Shown: positions 33,808 through 44,540, counted from the first letter of the stretch. The stretch: DNA of 64,000 nt from Bifidobacterium bohemicum DSM 22767 (GCF_000741525.1 NZ_JGYP01000004.1:1-64000); one strand, 5' to 3'. A program made the numbers and translations. The notes: a model not told the origin generated them from the letters alone.

Positions 33808-34124
33808 TCCGCGCTTTTCCCTTGAAATAACAAGGAATCTGAGCCTTTTTGTTCTCTTGAGAAAACAGAGGATTTCGAACGACATGACCCATCATCCCTT
33901 ACACCGGCACACAGGTTTCATGAAGTTCACCGACCTCTGAAACGACCATGTCAAATCGTTTAATTATCGTGGTGGCTACGACTTTCATGGGATGGCGCGT
34001 TCACTCAGGACGTGACTCATCGCATGATAGCCGCAAGTCCTTAACGACGGGAATCCGCATCATCCGCCCTACCGAGCGCGATTGCCCGTCTCCGAACATA
34101 GACAGTTCCGAGGTCAAACGGAAA

Positions 34125-34814
34125 ATGCGCTTCAATATCGACAGTCCATTCTGGCAGTTTCTGACCTTGTGCGTAAGGTACTTCATCCTCAACCTGTTAT
34201 TCGTGATCTCCTGCCTTCCCGTGGTGACCATCGGACCGGCGCGGGCCGCACTATACAGCACGGTCTTCGCCTATAACGATAACGAAGACGTCAATCTGGG
34301 ACGCGAATACATCCGCCGCTTCATCCACGAATTCCCGCGTGCCCTCGGAGCCTTTGCCATATTCATCGCGCTGGCCGCGCTTATCGTCTTCGCCCTCGCC
34401 TTTTGGAATCACTTAGGGACGAAGGCCGCATGGGTCGTTCTTCCGATACTCATTGCGGCAGGAATCCTGGTGGCGGTAACGTTCGAATACTATTTTCCGA
34501 TTCAAGCGCGGTTCACGAACACGTTTAGAAACACCTGGTCGAACGCGCTCAAGATGCCCTGGGCCGTTTTCGGTAAAACGCTCATACTGCTGGCGATTGA
34601 CGTGGCGGCAATAACGCTTTTCGTGTTCACCAAATGGCTACGCATATTATTCGTCCTACTGGGATTCTCTTGGCTCGCATACGCGAAATCGCTGGTCTAT
34701 CTCAAAGCGTTCGACCAAATTGAGCGGGTAAGCCGCGGTGAAGCGGGCGACGGCAGTACCTCCAATCCTTTCACCCCAGAGAATCACTCACTGCCCACCG
34801 CCTCGTTAACCTGA
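34125..34814 (+). CDS. YesL/DUF624-family membrane protein
   Basis: A 229-residue protein with about five membrane helices. RFNIDSPFWQFLTL, then ILNLLFVISCLPVVTIGPARAALY is the hallmark of DUF624 (YesL), a family of unknown mechanism almost always next to LplB/YtcP-type sugar transporters, where it is thought to aid transport. ATG 34125 is chosen because similarity starts at M-R-F-N; upstream residues do not fit. It diverges from the transporter operon and precedes a serine hydrolase gene. Confidence 0.85.
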   Translation: MRFNIDSPFWQFLTLCVRYFILNLLFVISCLPVVTIGPARAALYSTVFAYNDNEDVNLGREYIRRFIHEFPRALGAFAIFIALAALIVFALAFWNHLGTKAAWVVLPILIAAGILVAVTFEYYFPIQARFTNTFRNTWSNALKMPWAVFGKTLILLAIDVAAITLFVFTKWLRILFVLLGFSWLAYAKSLVYLKAFDQIERVSRGEAGDGSTSNPFTPENHSLPTASLT

Positions 34815-34898
34815 AAATCATTTGATGCGCCTGGACACAGTACGACGAACCGCAAATCCGGATACCACAAGACCACCAACCGAAGAAGGCACCGAAGA

Positions 34899-36185
34899 AT
34901 GAACAAGGACACCCAACAACTCCTCCAACTGACCCTCGACAAGGCAGTCGACAATGGCACCGTGGCAGGCGTAAACCTTTTGGTGACGCAGCATGGCCAA
35001 GACAGACATTACGTTCAGTCAGGCATGCGATCGATTGAACGAAACCAGGCAATGACCCGCGACACGATATTCCGCTTGTATTCACAGACCAAACCAATCA
35101 CGGGGACAGCCGTGATGATGCTCGTGGAACGCGGGCTCATCGATCTGGCCGAACCGGTAAGCGACTTCCTACCTGGATTCAAGGGCCAGCGCGTCAGCCT
35201 TGACTACCCTGATTCCGAACGCCCGGCCGTCACAATAACCACCGGGTCCGGTTCCGGGGACTCACGACGAAGCGATGTACCTGCGATTGAAACCACTGAA
35301 GCGACCCGGCCTGTACTTATCCGAGATCTGCTGACCATGACCTCCGGCCTCGTCTACCCCGGCAACGACAGTGCTGCGGCCCGTTGGACGGCAGGCCTTT
35401 TTGATGAAATCGATGCGCGGCTGAAAACACCGAAGGCCCTGACCACCATCCAAATCGCGAACCGGCTTGGAAGCGCCCCGCTGCTGTTTCAGCCTGGAAG
35501 TCATTGGATGTACGGCACCTCGGCGGACGTACTCGGCGCAGTGGTGGAAGTCGTCAGCGGCAAACGGTTCGGCGACTTCCTCCGACAAGAAATTTTCGAG
35601 CCGCTTGGAATGCGCGACACGGCGTTTTTCGTGCCGAAGGACAAAATCGATCGGCTTGCCGCAGTATATGACAACCCATCAAACCCCGTGGACCCGGATA
35701 ACGCCGGCCTGCCCTTACATGAAATCGAAACCGATCACCTTGGGGTGCAATACCGGCCAACCATCGACCCCTCTTATCAGGCCGGGGGTGCGGGGCTAAA
35801 GTCCACGGTCGACGATTACGCCAAGTTTGGCCAAATGCTGCTGAACGGCGGGACCGCCCCGGACGGCACCAAACTCATACAACCGGCCACCATCCGCTTC
35901 ATGACGACTTCAGGACTCACCCCACAGACGCAGGCCGAATACGAAAACTGGCAGAACGGCTACGGATACAACACGTTGATGCGCACTGCGCAACGACCCG
36001 GGCGAAGCGAAACAATCTGCAACGTCGGTGAGTTCGGCTGGGATGGCTGGCTGGGCACGTTCTTCTGCGACGACCCGGCCACCGGCACCACCTTCCTGAT
36101 GATGTATCAGCTGACCAATTCAGGCACGACGCCATTCACTCGTGCGGTGAAGAACATCGTGTTCTCTCATTTGGACGACGAATAA
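34899..36185 (+). CDS. Beta-lactamase-fold serine hydrolase (class C / esterase type)
   Basis: A 428-residue cytoplasmic protein with the penicillin-binding/class C beta-lactamase fold. The catalytic S-x-x-K motif is S-Q-T-K near residue 60, the Tyr motif Y-G-T near 206, and the RDLLTMTSGL segment is typical. The third K-T-G-like box is degenerate. Relatives include carboxylesterases and D-aminopeptidases. The neighbours suggest an esterase working on acetylated sugars, but this is only inference. It follows the YesL-like gene by 84 bases and probably shares its transcript. Confidence 0.8.
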   Translation: MNKDTQQLLQLTLDKAVDNGTVAGVNLLVTQHGQDRHYVQSGMRSIERNQAMTRDTIFRLYSQTKPITGTAVMMLVERGLIDLAEPVSDFLPGFKGQRVSLDYPDSERPAVTITTGSGSGDSRRSDVPAIETTEATRPVLIRDLLTMTSGLVYPGNDSAAARWTAGLFDEIDARLKTPKALTTIQIANRLGSAPLLFQPGSHWMYGTSADVLGAVVEVVSGKRFGDFLRQEIFEPLGMRDTAFFVPKDKIDRLAAVYDNPSNPVDPDNAGLPLHEIETDHLGVQYRPTIDPSYQAGGAGLKSTVDDYAKFGQMLLNGGTAPDGTKLIQPATIRFMTTSGLTPQTQAEYENWQNGYGYNTLMRTAQRPGRSETICNVGEFGWDGWLGTFFCDDPATGTTFLMMYQLTNSGTTPFTRAVKNIVFSHLDDE

Positions 36186-36298
36186 AGCCCAATATGTACG
36201 GCGATCGCTGGGCACCGCGTGCTTGATCACGCCATGAATATCGGCAACCTGTCAGCACTCCGATCATAGTGCTGACACAACGGCGCGGAATCGGATGC

Positions 36299-36820
36299 CT
36301 AGTAGCTGTGTTTGGAGTCGAAACCGTTGTCGCGCAAGGCATTCAGGACCTTCTCAATATGGTCGTGACCATTGGTCTCAACGGTGACACCAAGCGAAAC
36401 GGAATTCATGAAATGCGAAGTGGCCTTGAACTGGCCTTTGTCAAGCTCGATGACATTGGCGCGGGCCTGAACCAGCACCAGAGCCACCTTGACCGACCGA
36501 TCCGGGTGTGTCCGGAAGTTCGACCTCGAAGCTCATGATGCGGCCGCGAACGAATTCCTGAACGCGGGTGAACTCTCCGGGATTGCGCCGATGATGCATG
36601 CATCGGGATTGAACGTCTGGATGATCAGGTCCACACCTGCGCCAAGTGCGTCACCACCGAACGGAACGACCACATCGGTGACGTTGGGCACGTCCTCGAG
36701 AATCCCCATGCCGATGGTGGCCTGCAGGTTCTCCGGCTTCATGAGGATCTCATGCCCGGTCATCCGCGAAAGGACCGACGAGGGGACGATGCCGGACGCG
36801 ACAGCACAACCGGATAAACC
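36299..36820 (-). pseudogene. ilvA: Threonine dehydratase remnant (ilvA)
   Basis: Pieces of a threonine ammonia-lyase remain. First VPSSVLSRMTGHEILMKPEN, the usual substrate-entry start of the catalytic domain, joins directly to ATIGMGILEDVPNVTDVVVP, so about 120 residues including the PLP-binding lysine region are missing. After a frame change the C-terminal ACT domain continues (VALVLVQARANVIELDKGQF to the end near 36301). No start codon is seen: an in-frame stop overlaps the end of the trehalose gene. It cannot encode an active enzyme. Confidence 0.8.
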
Positions 36821-39454
36821 CTAATGCTCGTCGCTGTCGTGAATCGCCACGGCCTGGGATTCGCTATCCAAGTACCCCAGAAGCCGGATCATTTCGGCGG
36901 AATCAGCCAAGCGGCTGCGTGCCTTGGTGGCACCTTGACCGATCTTGAGGGTCCACGTGGAAACCGCTCCCTCATCGGACTGATCCTCGACATCCCGCGC
37001 TTCAGACATCTCGGCGGCCCGGGAGGAAACGTCGCCACTACGATGCCGCTTGGACGCCTGCGTGCCCAGACCGTCGAGATCGAAGCTTGAAGGCGGGATG
37101 GCGGAGAACATGGTTTCATCGGTCGTGTCATCACCGGCGGCGAGGATGAAGTCGTAAGAGCCGCCTTGCGCCAAAGGCACGACGGCAAGACCCTTACTGA
37201 TCGAGACGTGGCAGACCTCCACGACCTTGGAATTCTCCATGGTCATCAGGCCGTATTTGCCGCAAACCTCGTGCAGCCTGTGCAGGAGTTCCTCTCGCTC
37301 CTTGTTGGCTAGCCTCTGGTCACACAGACGGTAATGCCAGGCGAGCGTGCTGGATTTGTGCTCCACGAAAGACTTGGGCACACGTTCAACGGCCTGGTCC
37401 ATAAGTTCCTCGATGATCGGCCGCCACACCTTTGGGTCTGGCAGATTCGCGGCACGACGCCACACCCGGCCCGAAGGATCCACGATGGTCCCCGAAACCG
37501 CCGCGTCGGCCTCGTCACCGGCATCATCGCCATGTTGCGGCGGATCACTGCGCCAAACGCCATGCTCCGCAATCAGACCGACGGGCAGCAAGCCGAACCA
37601 TTCCTCCATCGTCGCACGGTCGCGGCCGGAGACGACGTAAAAATCAGTGTTCGCGGTCGAGCCGATACGGCGCAGCAAATCGAGCAGCGGACGCTTGGGC
37701 TTGGCACGGTCAGGCGTGCGCACCAACGGTGTCAGCGTACCGTCGTAATCGCACAGCACCAGCCGACGACGCGCCTTGCCCCAGCGGTTGACCAGCACGT
37801 CACGTTGCAGGCTTTCAAGACGACGGTCGGCCGTGCCGGGATCACTGACCTGACGCAATGTGCTCAGGAACTCGACGCACCACAAATCCGCAGTGCGGTA
37901 TTTCAGACGCGTCTGCATGGTGCGATTGCGGCGGCGAGCCTCGTCCGGAGAAATTTCCAGCGCCTTATTCAGCGCCTCGCACACCGCGTCGATATCGTAA
38001 GGGTTGACGACGAACGAGTCGGTCAGCTCGCGTGCAGCGCCGCACATGTCCGACAGCACCAGTGCGCCGTCACGGTCGTCGTGGCATGCCAAATACTCCT
38101 TGGCCACGAGATTCATACCGTCACGGAGCGGGGTGACCAGAGCCACGTCACCGGCCGCATAGATGCCGCAGACCGGCTTGATCGGCAGCGAGCGCGTGAT
38201 GTAGTGGATAGGCGTCCACGACAGCAATGAGTACTTGCCGTTGACCTTGCCGACCAGGCGGTCCACCGTCTGTTTGAGGTTTCGGTAGGTTTCGACGTTC
38301 TCACGCGTCGGGGTGGCCAGCAGGTAATAGGTGACATGCCCCACCCACTTCGGGTAGCGCTCGAGCATGAGCTCGAAGGCGCGCAGGCGCTCCGGCAGGC
38401 CCTTCGTGTAGTCAAGGCGATCGACGGAGACGACGACCTTGCGGGGCACCTTGTCGGCGTCCGGGCCGAGATTGCGGGCCAAAGCGAGTTCCGGCAACTC
38501 CTGATGCGCATGGTGGCTCCACCAGTTGCTGTCGGCCACCTGGGCCTCCGTGGCGGCCTGCGATTCGGCGGTGAGCGAGGTTTTGATACGACGGGTGCGT
38601 TTGCCGCTGGCCGCCTCTATGCCGTGCTGCATGGCCTGTGCGAGGCTGGATCGTGCGGTGCGGCGATAGAGGTTGTAATCAATGCCGATGGGGAACGCTT
38701 CCACCGTGACATACCGCTTGTGGCGGCTCGAAGGCCGGTCGGAACCTGTCGCAGGGTCCGAAGGCTCATCAGTGAGGGCTATGCGTCCGTCCGGTTTGAT
38801 GTCCAGATCAAGCAAAAGACGTACGACGGACATGAAGTTGATGCAGAAATCGATGGTATGGAATCCCACGAGGTCCGCCCCCAGCAGTCCACGCAGCAGA
38901 TCGGCGCCATTGGGAAGCTGACGGAAAATCTCAGGACTGGGGAATGGGATATGCAGGAACCAGCCGATGCGCAGATCCGGGAAGCGGGAGCGTAGGAGCG
39001 CCGGCAGGAGCATGAGGTGGTAGTCCTGGACCCACACGGTGTCGCCGGGGTGCACAAGCGTGGAGACGGCCTCGGCGAACCGTTCGTTGACGGCCTGATA
39101 GACCTTCCAGGTGGCGGGCTCGAATTTTGCCTCATGTGCGAAATCATGGAACAGCGGCCAAATCGTGTCGTTGGAATACCCGGCGTAGTAGCCGTTAATC
39201 TCATCCTCGGTCAGATACACCGGTTCACAGCGGCGGGAACGGTATTCCTCGGTCATGCGGTCGATGTCGCGTTGCTCGTATTTGGCCGGGTCGACACCGC
39301 TCCAGCCCACCCAGAAGCAGTCACGATGCGATTTGAAATATGGGCCGATGGCCGTGGCCAACCCTCCGATGCTCTGAACGGCCGCGATTCCGCCATCCTC
39401 CTGCCGTTGCAAGGACATCGGAAGCCTGTTGGAGACGATGATCAAACGTGACAT
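36821..39454 (-). CDS. Fused trehalose-6-phosphate synthase/phosphatase
   Basis: An 877-residue two-domain enzyme. The N-terminal GT20 domain (residues about 1-520) makes trehalose 6-phosphate from a sugar nucleotide and glucose 6-phosphate; [40 protein letters not shown] and [14 protein letters not shown] are its motifs. The C-terminal HAD-type phosphatase (from about 580) starts with [12 protein letters not shown] and ends near [15 protein letters not shown]. Fusion of both steps is common in fungi and plants and found in some bacteria. ATG 39454 follows GGGGTGGG; GTG 39460 is the alternative. Trehalose serves stress protection or storage. It is not part of the sugar-uptake operons on either side. 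Confidence 0.92.
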   Translation of the reverse strand: MSRLIIVSNRLPMSLQRQEDGGIAAVQSIGGLATAIGPYFKSHRDCFWVGWSGVDPAKYEQRDIDRMTEEYRSRRCEPVYLTEDEINGYYAGYSNDTIWPLFHDFAHEAKFEPATWKVYQAVNERFAEAVSTLVHPGDTVWVQDYHLMLLPALLRSRFPDLRIGWFLHIPFPSPEIFRQLPNGADLLRGLLGADLVGFHTIDFCINFMSVVRLLLDLDIKPDGRIALTDEPSDPATGSDRPSSRHKRYVTVEAFPIGIDYNLYRRTARSSLAQAMQHGIEAASGKRTRRIKTSLTAESQAATEAQVADSNWWSHHAHQELPELALARNLGPDADKVPRKVVVSVDRLDYTKGLPERLRAFELMLERYPKWVGHVTYYLLATPTRENVETYRNLKQTVDRLVGKVNGKYSLLSWTPIHYITRSLPIKPVCGIYAAGDVALVTPLRDGMNLVAKEYLACHDDRDGALVLSDMCGAARELTDSFVVNPYDIDAVCEALNKALEISPDEARRRNRTMQTRLKYRTADLWCVEFLSTLRQVSDPGTADRRLESLQRDVLVNRWGKARRRLVLCDYDGTLTPLVRTPDRAKPKRPLLDLLRRIGSTANTDFYVVSGRDRATMEEWFGLLPVGLIAEHGVWRSDPPQHGDDAGDEADAAVSGTIVDPSGRVWRRAANLPDPKVWRPIIEELMDQAVERVPKSFVEHKSSTLAWHYRLCDQRLANKEREELLHRLHEVCGKYGLMTMENSKVVEVCHVSISKGLAVVPLAQGGSYDFILAAGDDTTDETMFSAIPPSSFDLDGLGTQASKRHRSGDVSSRAAEMSEARDVEDQSDEGAVSTWTLKIGQGATKARSRLADSAEMIRLLGYLDSESQAVAIHDSDEH

Positions 39455-39741
39455 ACCCACCCCAATTCGACACGGACCTGACAGGCGATGACGCCACGAC
39501 GCGAACGGCGCCTGATATATGGCAGGTCCTGCATATACAGCACATTATAACGTATGGCCACGTGAGGCAAGCCACACTGGCGGTTGAGTGGCGTGTTTGC
39601 ATCCATCGGCTATTGCATCGGGGGGGGGGCTTAGGGACTCAGCAGCTGGGAGCTTTATTGCATGGCAATCGGAGTTTATCCTCGCGTCTTATGGAACGGT
39701 TTGAGTTGAAGAGGGTTGCGTCGGACCTCAGCCACAAAGCC
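39455..39741 (-). other. Promoter region of the trehalose gene, with a G10 tract
   Basis: A TATAAT -10 (minus strand, 39544-39549) lies about 90 bases upstream of the trehalose gene; a possible -35 (TTGCCT) has a short 15-base spacer. A run of ten G residues on the plus strand occupies 39620-39629. No gene is seen. Confidence 0.5.
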
Positions 39742-39782
39742 GGGGAGCCCACAGGGCTCCCCTAAAAAGCCGGTGGCTTTTT
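39742..39782 (-). terminator. Double hairpin terminator after the alpha-galactoside transporter
   Basis: On the minus strand AAAAAGCC-ACC-GGCTTTTT follows the permease stop, and immediately after comes GGGGAGCCC-TGT-GGGCTCCCC. The first has the T run of an intrinsic terminator, the second strengthens it. Confidence 0.8.
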
Positions 39783-40663
39783 TACTTTACGGCTCCCCTC
39801 ATTACGCTGCCTACTACCCACTTTTGAGCGAAGACGTAGACGACGAGGATCGGGGCCATGGCCATCAGGTAGCTGGCGAACGCCATCGGGTAGTTGGTGG
39901 CGAACTGCGAGCTGAAGACGTACTGCGCCAGCGGGATCGTCTGGTTCGACTGGTCCGTGAGCACGATCAGCGGCATGAGGAAGTCGTTCCACGCCCACAG
40001 CGCCGTCAGAATCGCGATGGTGGCGTTAATCGGCCCCATCAGCGGAAAAATGATCTTCCAGAAAATCGTCCACGTGGAAGCGCCATCAATGCGCGCGGCC
40101 TCCTCCAGCGATATCGGGATCGAACGGATGAAACCGGTGGCGATGAACAGGTTCGTGCCCAATCCCAGCGTCATGTACAAAATGATCAGGCCAAGCTGGT
40201 TGTCAAGGTGCAACGCGCCCATCTGCTTGGCCAATGGCAGCATGATGACCGGGAACGGCACGAACATCGCCGCGATGAAGAAATAATACAGGAAACGGAA
40301 GAAGCGCTTGTCCATGTTCCGCGCGATGGCGTAAGCCACGAACGTGTTCGTCAGCAGCGTCAGCGCGACGGATGCCACGGTGATGATCGCTGAGTTGAGC
40401 GCGGCCTTCGGATAGTTGACCTTGGCCCACGCATCCGCGAAATTGTGCCAGTTCCACGTGGTTGGCAGCGCGAAGGTGCCGGCGTCGGCCGGGGTCTTGA
40501 GCGCGGTGACAACAGTGAAATAAAGAGGGATAAGCACCGTCAGGGACAGCACGGCAACAACGGCGGTGAGCCACCAGTTGATGTTGTGGTCACGACGATA
40601 CACCTTGGTCTCAGCGGGTTTGGCGGCCGAGACGCCCGTCTTTGAAATTGTTGTTGCAGACAT
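39782..40663 (-). CDS. Sugar ABC transporter permease (MalG/RafD-like)
   Basis: A 293-residue permease with six helices and EAA loop (E-E-A-A-R-I-D-G-A-S). The C-terminal QKWVVGSVMRGAVK is typical of MalG-type partners. ATG 40663 follows GGGGGAG and overlaps no gene; its partner ends 14 bases upstream. Together with the next two genes it forms an importer, probably for raffinose-type alpha-galactosides given the GH36 enzyme nearby. The ATPase is absent from the operon. Confidence 0.9.
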   Translation of the reverse strand: MSATTISKTGVSAAKPAETKVYRRDHNINWWLTAVVAVLSLTVLIPLYFTVVTALKTPADAGTFALPTTWNWHNFADAWAKVNYPKAALNSAIITVASVALTLLTNTFVAYAIARNMDKRFFRFLYYFFIAAMFVPFPVIMLPLAKQMGALHLDNQLGLIILYMTLGLGTNLFIATGFIRSIPISLEEAARIDGASTWTIFWKIIFPLMGPINATIAILTALWAWNDFLMPLIVLTDQSNQTIPLAQYVFSSQFATNYPMAFASYLMAMAPILVVYVFAQKWVVGSVMRGAVK

Positions 40664-40676
40664 TGGAATCTCCCCC

Positions 40677-41609
40677 TCAGACCTTTTCCTGGGCATTGGA
40701 AATACGGAGCTGGATGAACGCTATGATTGCGAGCACGATGAAGAACAGCACGGCGTTCGCGGTCTGGTAAGCGTATTCGCCGCCCGTCAGGCCACCTTTC
40801 CAAATCAGGTAGGTGACCGTTTCCGTCTTGGAATCTGGACCTCCGTCGGTCAACGCGACCACCTGATCGAAGGTATTGAACGCGTTCTTGAACGAAAGCA
40901 CAAGATTAATCGTGAAGAACGGGCCGATCAACGGGAAGGTGATCTTCCAGAAGTTCTGCCACGCGTTGACTCCGTCGAGGGATGCCGCTTCATAGATTTC
41001 ATCGTCGATGGTCTGCAATCCGGCCAAATAAATCAGCACCGAATAGGCCACACCCTGCCACACCGACAGGAAGACGATGGGCACCCACGAGTAGCTCTCG
41101 CTGGTCAGCAGCGACTGGGAGAGCCAGCCGATGCCGAGCGCTTTACCAATGGCGGGCAACGGCGCCATGAAGATGTATTTAAACACATAGCCAATGACCA
41201 GCACGCCCAGAGTGTACGGAATGAAGTAGATCGCGCGGAAGCCGTTCTTGAAGGCAATGCGGCTGTTGAGCGCCACCGCCAGGAACATGGCGATGACGTT
41301 GATAAGCAAAGTGATGATGACCGCGAGCAGGAACGTGAAAACATAAGCGTGCCCGACGCGGTTGTCTTTGAACAAGGCCCCGTAGTTCTTCAGTCCAATC
41401 CACTTATAGTCACCGAAACCCTGGGAATTCGTAAAGGAATAGGCGACGCCGCGAATGAACGGCACATATAGGAATACCGCGAAGATGAGGGCGGCGGGAA
41501 CGGCCATCCAGTAAAAGGCGCGGTCCACCTTACGGCCCGAAAACGCCGACTTGCGCGGCTTCTTAGCCGGACGAGAAGAAGCCACGGCGCTGGTTGATGA
41601 TGAAGTCAT
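40677..41609 (-). CDS. Sugar ABC transporter permease (MalF/RafC-like)
   Basis: A 310-residue permease. A basic, Ser-rich N-terminal tail precedes six helices; FYWMAVPAALIFAVFLYVPF is the first, and the EAA loop reads Y-E-A-A-S-L-D-G-V-N-A-W. CAGGAGGCAATC before ATG is a strong ribosome site. Middle gene of the three-gene importer, 16 bases after the binding-protein gene. Confidence 0.9.
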   Translation of the reverse strand: MTSSSTSAVASSRPAKKPRKSAFSGRKVDRAFYWMAVPAALIFAVFLYVPFIRGVAYSFTNSQGFGDYKWIGLKNYGALFKDNRVGHAYVFTFLLAVIITLLINVIAMFLAVALNSRIAFKNGFRAIYFIPYTLGVLVIGYVFKYIFMAPLPAIGKALGIGWLSQSLLTSESYSWVPIVFLSVWQGVAYSVLIYLAGLQTIDDEIYEAASLDGVNAWQNFWKITFPLIGPFFTINLVLSFKNAFNTFDQVVALTDGGPDSKTETVTYLIWKGGLTGGEYAYQTANAVLFFIVLAIIAFIQLRISNAQEKV

Positions 41610-41624
41610 GATTGCCTCCTGTTC

Positions 41625-42911
41625 CTACTCGAACGTCCTGGCTCGGACTTTGTCCCATTCGGCCTGCATATTGCCGGTGAACGCGTTGACGTCGCCGCTG
41701 TTGACCATGCCCTGCAAATAGCCTCCGATGTTGATCGAGGAGGGGATATAGTGATCGCAGAAGTCTGCCACACGGTTGGATTTGAAGAACGGGCGAACCG
41801 TGGTCAACGCCTTGTTGCCGAAGTACGTGTCCTTGAGCGGGGTGATGGCGGACTGCGCGTCGGCGTAAAGGTTGAGCTGCTTCTTCTGCATCAGGAAGTC
41901 GATAAACCTCATCGCCTCCTTCGGGTGCTTGGTATTCGCACTCATGGTGAGCATCACGTCGTCGCCGGCCGTGAGGATCTGACCTTTGGCATCATCGGTA
42001 GCGGGCAATTGCGCAAAGCCGAGGTCGGCCTTTGGATTAACCATGGTGATCTGCGGAATCGCGTAGGTGCCCAGCGGGATGATCGCCGAGGTACCTTTAG
42101 CGAAGTTCTGCGTGCCCTGCTGATAGGTGACGCCCTTATCGCCCTCCCCGTACTTATAGAGGTCAATCTCCCTTTGGGCCGCCTGCGTCCACAGCGTCTT
42201 GAAATCGGTCCTCCCCTTTTTCAGCTCGTCGTACTTGCTCTCCGGCACCAACGTGCCGGCGAAAGACGCCAGAGGTGCCTGCGTGGTCCAAGCGTCGGCC
42301 AATGTCGCCTGCACCGGATTGATGCCGGCCGCCTTGAACCTATCGAGCATCGCGGTGAATTCCGTCCACGTCTTGGGCGGATTCTCCGGATCGACGCCCG
42401 CCTTGCGCCAGATCTCCTTGTTGTAGATGTATCCTGAAGCATTACCCGCGTAAGGCAAGCCGTACAGACGCTTTTTGGCCGAATCGGTGGTTTGCACCAG
42501 GTTCCTGGCAATCTTGACCATGCCCGGGTTGAGCTGGTCGACAACCGGTTCGTCGGTGAAGTCATGGAAGATGCCGGACGCGGCGAACATGCCGAAACTG
42601 ATGTCGCCGTTGAACGTGATGACGTCCGGCGCGCGGTCTTTGACGAAACGCGTGCGCAGATCGGTCTGCGCGTTTGCCGAATTATTGATGTTGACGTGAA
42701 TGTTCGGATTCTCGCGTTCGAATTCCCGCGTCATCTTTTTAAACTGGTCGGCCGCCTCGGATTTGAACTGGAAAAAATCCAAAGTAACCTGCGCGCCGGA
42801 GACGCCGCATCCACCTACCGACAGACCGGTGGCGGCTACGACAAGAGTCGCCACACATTGCAATACATGCCGCGCGAACCTTCCGGGACTTCGGCGCTTA
42901 TCCATATCCAT
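41625..42911 (-). CDS. Sugar ABC transporter solute-binding lipoprotein (RafB-like)
   Basis: A 428-residue extracellular lipoprotein (lipobox S-V-G-G-C) of the family 1 sugar-binding type ([40 protein letters not shown]). ATG 42911 is chosen over an upstream ATG because AAGGAG lies 8 bases before it. First gene of the importer operon, divergent from the ROK regulator and 1.6 kb from the GH36 gene, so raffinose, melibiose or stachyose is the likely ligand; isomaltose-type sugars remain possible. Confidence 0.88.
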   Translation of the reverse strand: MDMDKRRSPGRFARHVLQCVATLVVAATGLSVGGCGVSGAQVTLDFFQFKSEAADQFKKMTREFERENPNIHVNINNSANAQTDLRTRFVKDRAPDVITFNGDISFGMFAASGIFHDFTDEPVVDQLNPGMVKIARNLVQTTDSAKKRLYGLPYAGNASGYIYNKEIWRKAGVDPENPPKTWTEFTAMLDRFKAAGINPVQATLADAWTTQAPLASFAGTLVPESKYDELKKGRTDFKTLWTQAAQREIDLYKYGEGDKGVTYQQGTQNFAKGTSAIIPLGTYAIPQITMVNPKADLGFAQLPATDDAKGQILTAGDDVMLTMSANTKHPKEAMRFIDFLMQKKQLNLYADAQSAITPLKDTYFGNKALTTVRPFFKSNRVADFCDHYIPSSINIGGYLQGMVNSGDVNAFTGNMQAEWDKVRARTFE

Positions 42912-43110
42912 AGTCTCGACTCCTTCGCCTTTTGCCCGAAACGTCCATGCTTCAGGCGACTTCATGACAAAAGTCTATCATCGAGCACATTTCATTCCCA
43001 GTCAGACTTCGGACGGCGCATGAGCAAATAATTCAGAGTATTTTAGACTAAGAAGTGGTGAACAATGAATGCCGCAATCTTGGAAACGAACAAAGGGCGT
43101 GAAATAGAAC

Positions 43111-44406
43111 ATGGGTAAGAGCACCGACACGGGAAGATCCGACAAAGGCTTTAGTGTCAAGAACAGCCGAGTCACCGCTGGGCGAAACGGCAGCGCCCCC
43201 GATGCCGCGCTTCCCCTCCCACGATGGTTCCACGGGTCCTACCACACCCATCTCGTGGCAGAAACGATTGCGAAGCACGGCCCGATCGCACGCACCACCC
43301 TGGCACAGTTGTTGGGGCTTTCACAAGGTGCACTTTCTCGCATTACCAGCGACCTGATTTACCAGAACGTCATTGAAGAAGTGAACCATCCGGACATGAA
43401 ACCGGATAAATCGGCATTTACTTTCACTGCACAAAAAAATAATGCGGGTCGCGGACGCCCCCAGACGCTGCTGCGACTGAAATCCGATGGAACCTGCTTT
43501 ATGGGAATCAACCTCCACGGTTCGGAACTGACGGCGATCCTGACGAACGTAAGCTGTGAACCGATAAGTTCCGCGACAACGCTGCGGCTGACATCCACAG
43601 AGCCTCAAGACATTGCCGAACTAATCGCCGACTTGGCACGAACTTTTGAGAACCAATCGGACAAGCGGGCCGAACCACGCACACCCTCCGCGATAAGCGT
43701 GAGCCTTGGCGGACACATGAAAGACGATCGCTGTGTTACGCATGCGCCATATCTGCATTGGGACGGCGAGATTGATCTGGCGGGGATGGTCGAGCAACGG
43801 TGCGGAATTCCAACGGCCGCATTCAACGACATGGATTCACTGATGCTCTACGAGAGCTGGTTCGGCGACGGAGTCGGATTGCCTCGGTTCGCGATGCTGA
43901 CTATCGGAGCGGGCATAGGCTATGCATTGTGCGAGAACGGCAAACCCGTTGATTATCCAGACAAAAGCTACGGTCTGGCCGGGCATATACTCATAGACCC
44001 GGAAGGACCACGATGCTATGCCGGGCATATCGGCTGTTCACAATGCCTGACCAGCGACTCCCTCGCCCAGGAATACACGGAGCTGTCCGGAAGTCCCATG
44101 ACCGTCGAAGACCTGATCGCGGATGCGAAGACCGACAAACCCCAGGCGCGCACGCTGGTCAACCGCGTATGCTTCCGGCTGGGCACGCTAATCGCCATCA
44201 CCGCGAACTTCACCATGCCCACGACGGTGCTCATCAACGGTGAGACATCATGCATCGCGAAGCTCAACACGGAGTCGGTGCGCAACGGCATCAGCTGGTA
44301 CCGGCCAAGCCAGGCCTCACCGGTCGATTTTCGAATCCTCGATTTTTCCTGGCAGAAATGGGCGAGGGCGGCAGCCGGTCGCGTCATCGAACGATATATC
44401 GACTGA
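43111..44406 (+). CDS. ROK-family transcriptional regulator (NagC/XylR type)
   Basis: A 431-residue ROK protein with an N-terminal winged helix-turn-helix (IAKHGPIARTTLAQLLGLSQGALSRITSDL, residues about 53-85) and a sugar-kinase-like ROK domain. The ROK zinc site, usually C-x-C-G-x-x-G-C, reads C-Y-A-G-H-I-G-C-S-Q-C, so it is altered but still Cys-rich. The gene diverges from the importer operon and faces the GH36 gene, so it probably senses an alpha-galactoside or its product and controls both. No kinase function is expected. An unusually long gap separates ATG 43111 from the nearest AAAGGG. Confidence 0.87.
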   Translation: MGKSTDTGRSDKGFSVKNSRVTAGRNGSAPDAALPLPRWFHGSYHTHLVAETIAKHGPIARTTLAQLLGLSQGALSRITSDLIYQNVIEEVNHPDMKPDKSAFTFTAQKNNAGRGRPQTLLRLKSDGTCFMGINLHGSELTAILTNVSCEPISSATTLRLTSTEPQDIAELIADLARTFENQSDKRAEPRTPSAISVSLGGHMKDDRCVTHAPYLHWDGEIDLAGMVEQRCGIPTAAFNDMDSLMLYESWFGDGVGLPRFAMLTIGAGIGYALCENGKPVDYPDKSYGLAGHILIDPEGPRCYAGHIGCSQCLTSDSLAQEYTELSGSPMTVEDLIADAKTDKPQARTLVNRVCFRLGTLIAITANFTMPTTVLINGETSCIAKLNTESVRNGISWYRPSQASPVDFRILDFSWQKWARAAAGRVIERYID

Positions 44407-44540
44407 GGCCACGCGGCCCGGCACGGGAGCCGTCACGACCGCCGACGAACCCGTGACTTACCGCAGACACGAGCCGGCGACTGGCCCAAGACGGAACGGA
44501 ACCCAAGAAGGCAGGCCACTCCTTCGACGTCGCCACACAT

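Noticed and set aside
39544..39572. A complete sigma-70 promoter for the trehalose gene
   Set aside because: The TATAAT is good, but the best -35 (TTGCCT) is only 15 bases away, so it is noted but not listed as a separate promoter.
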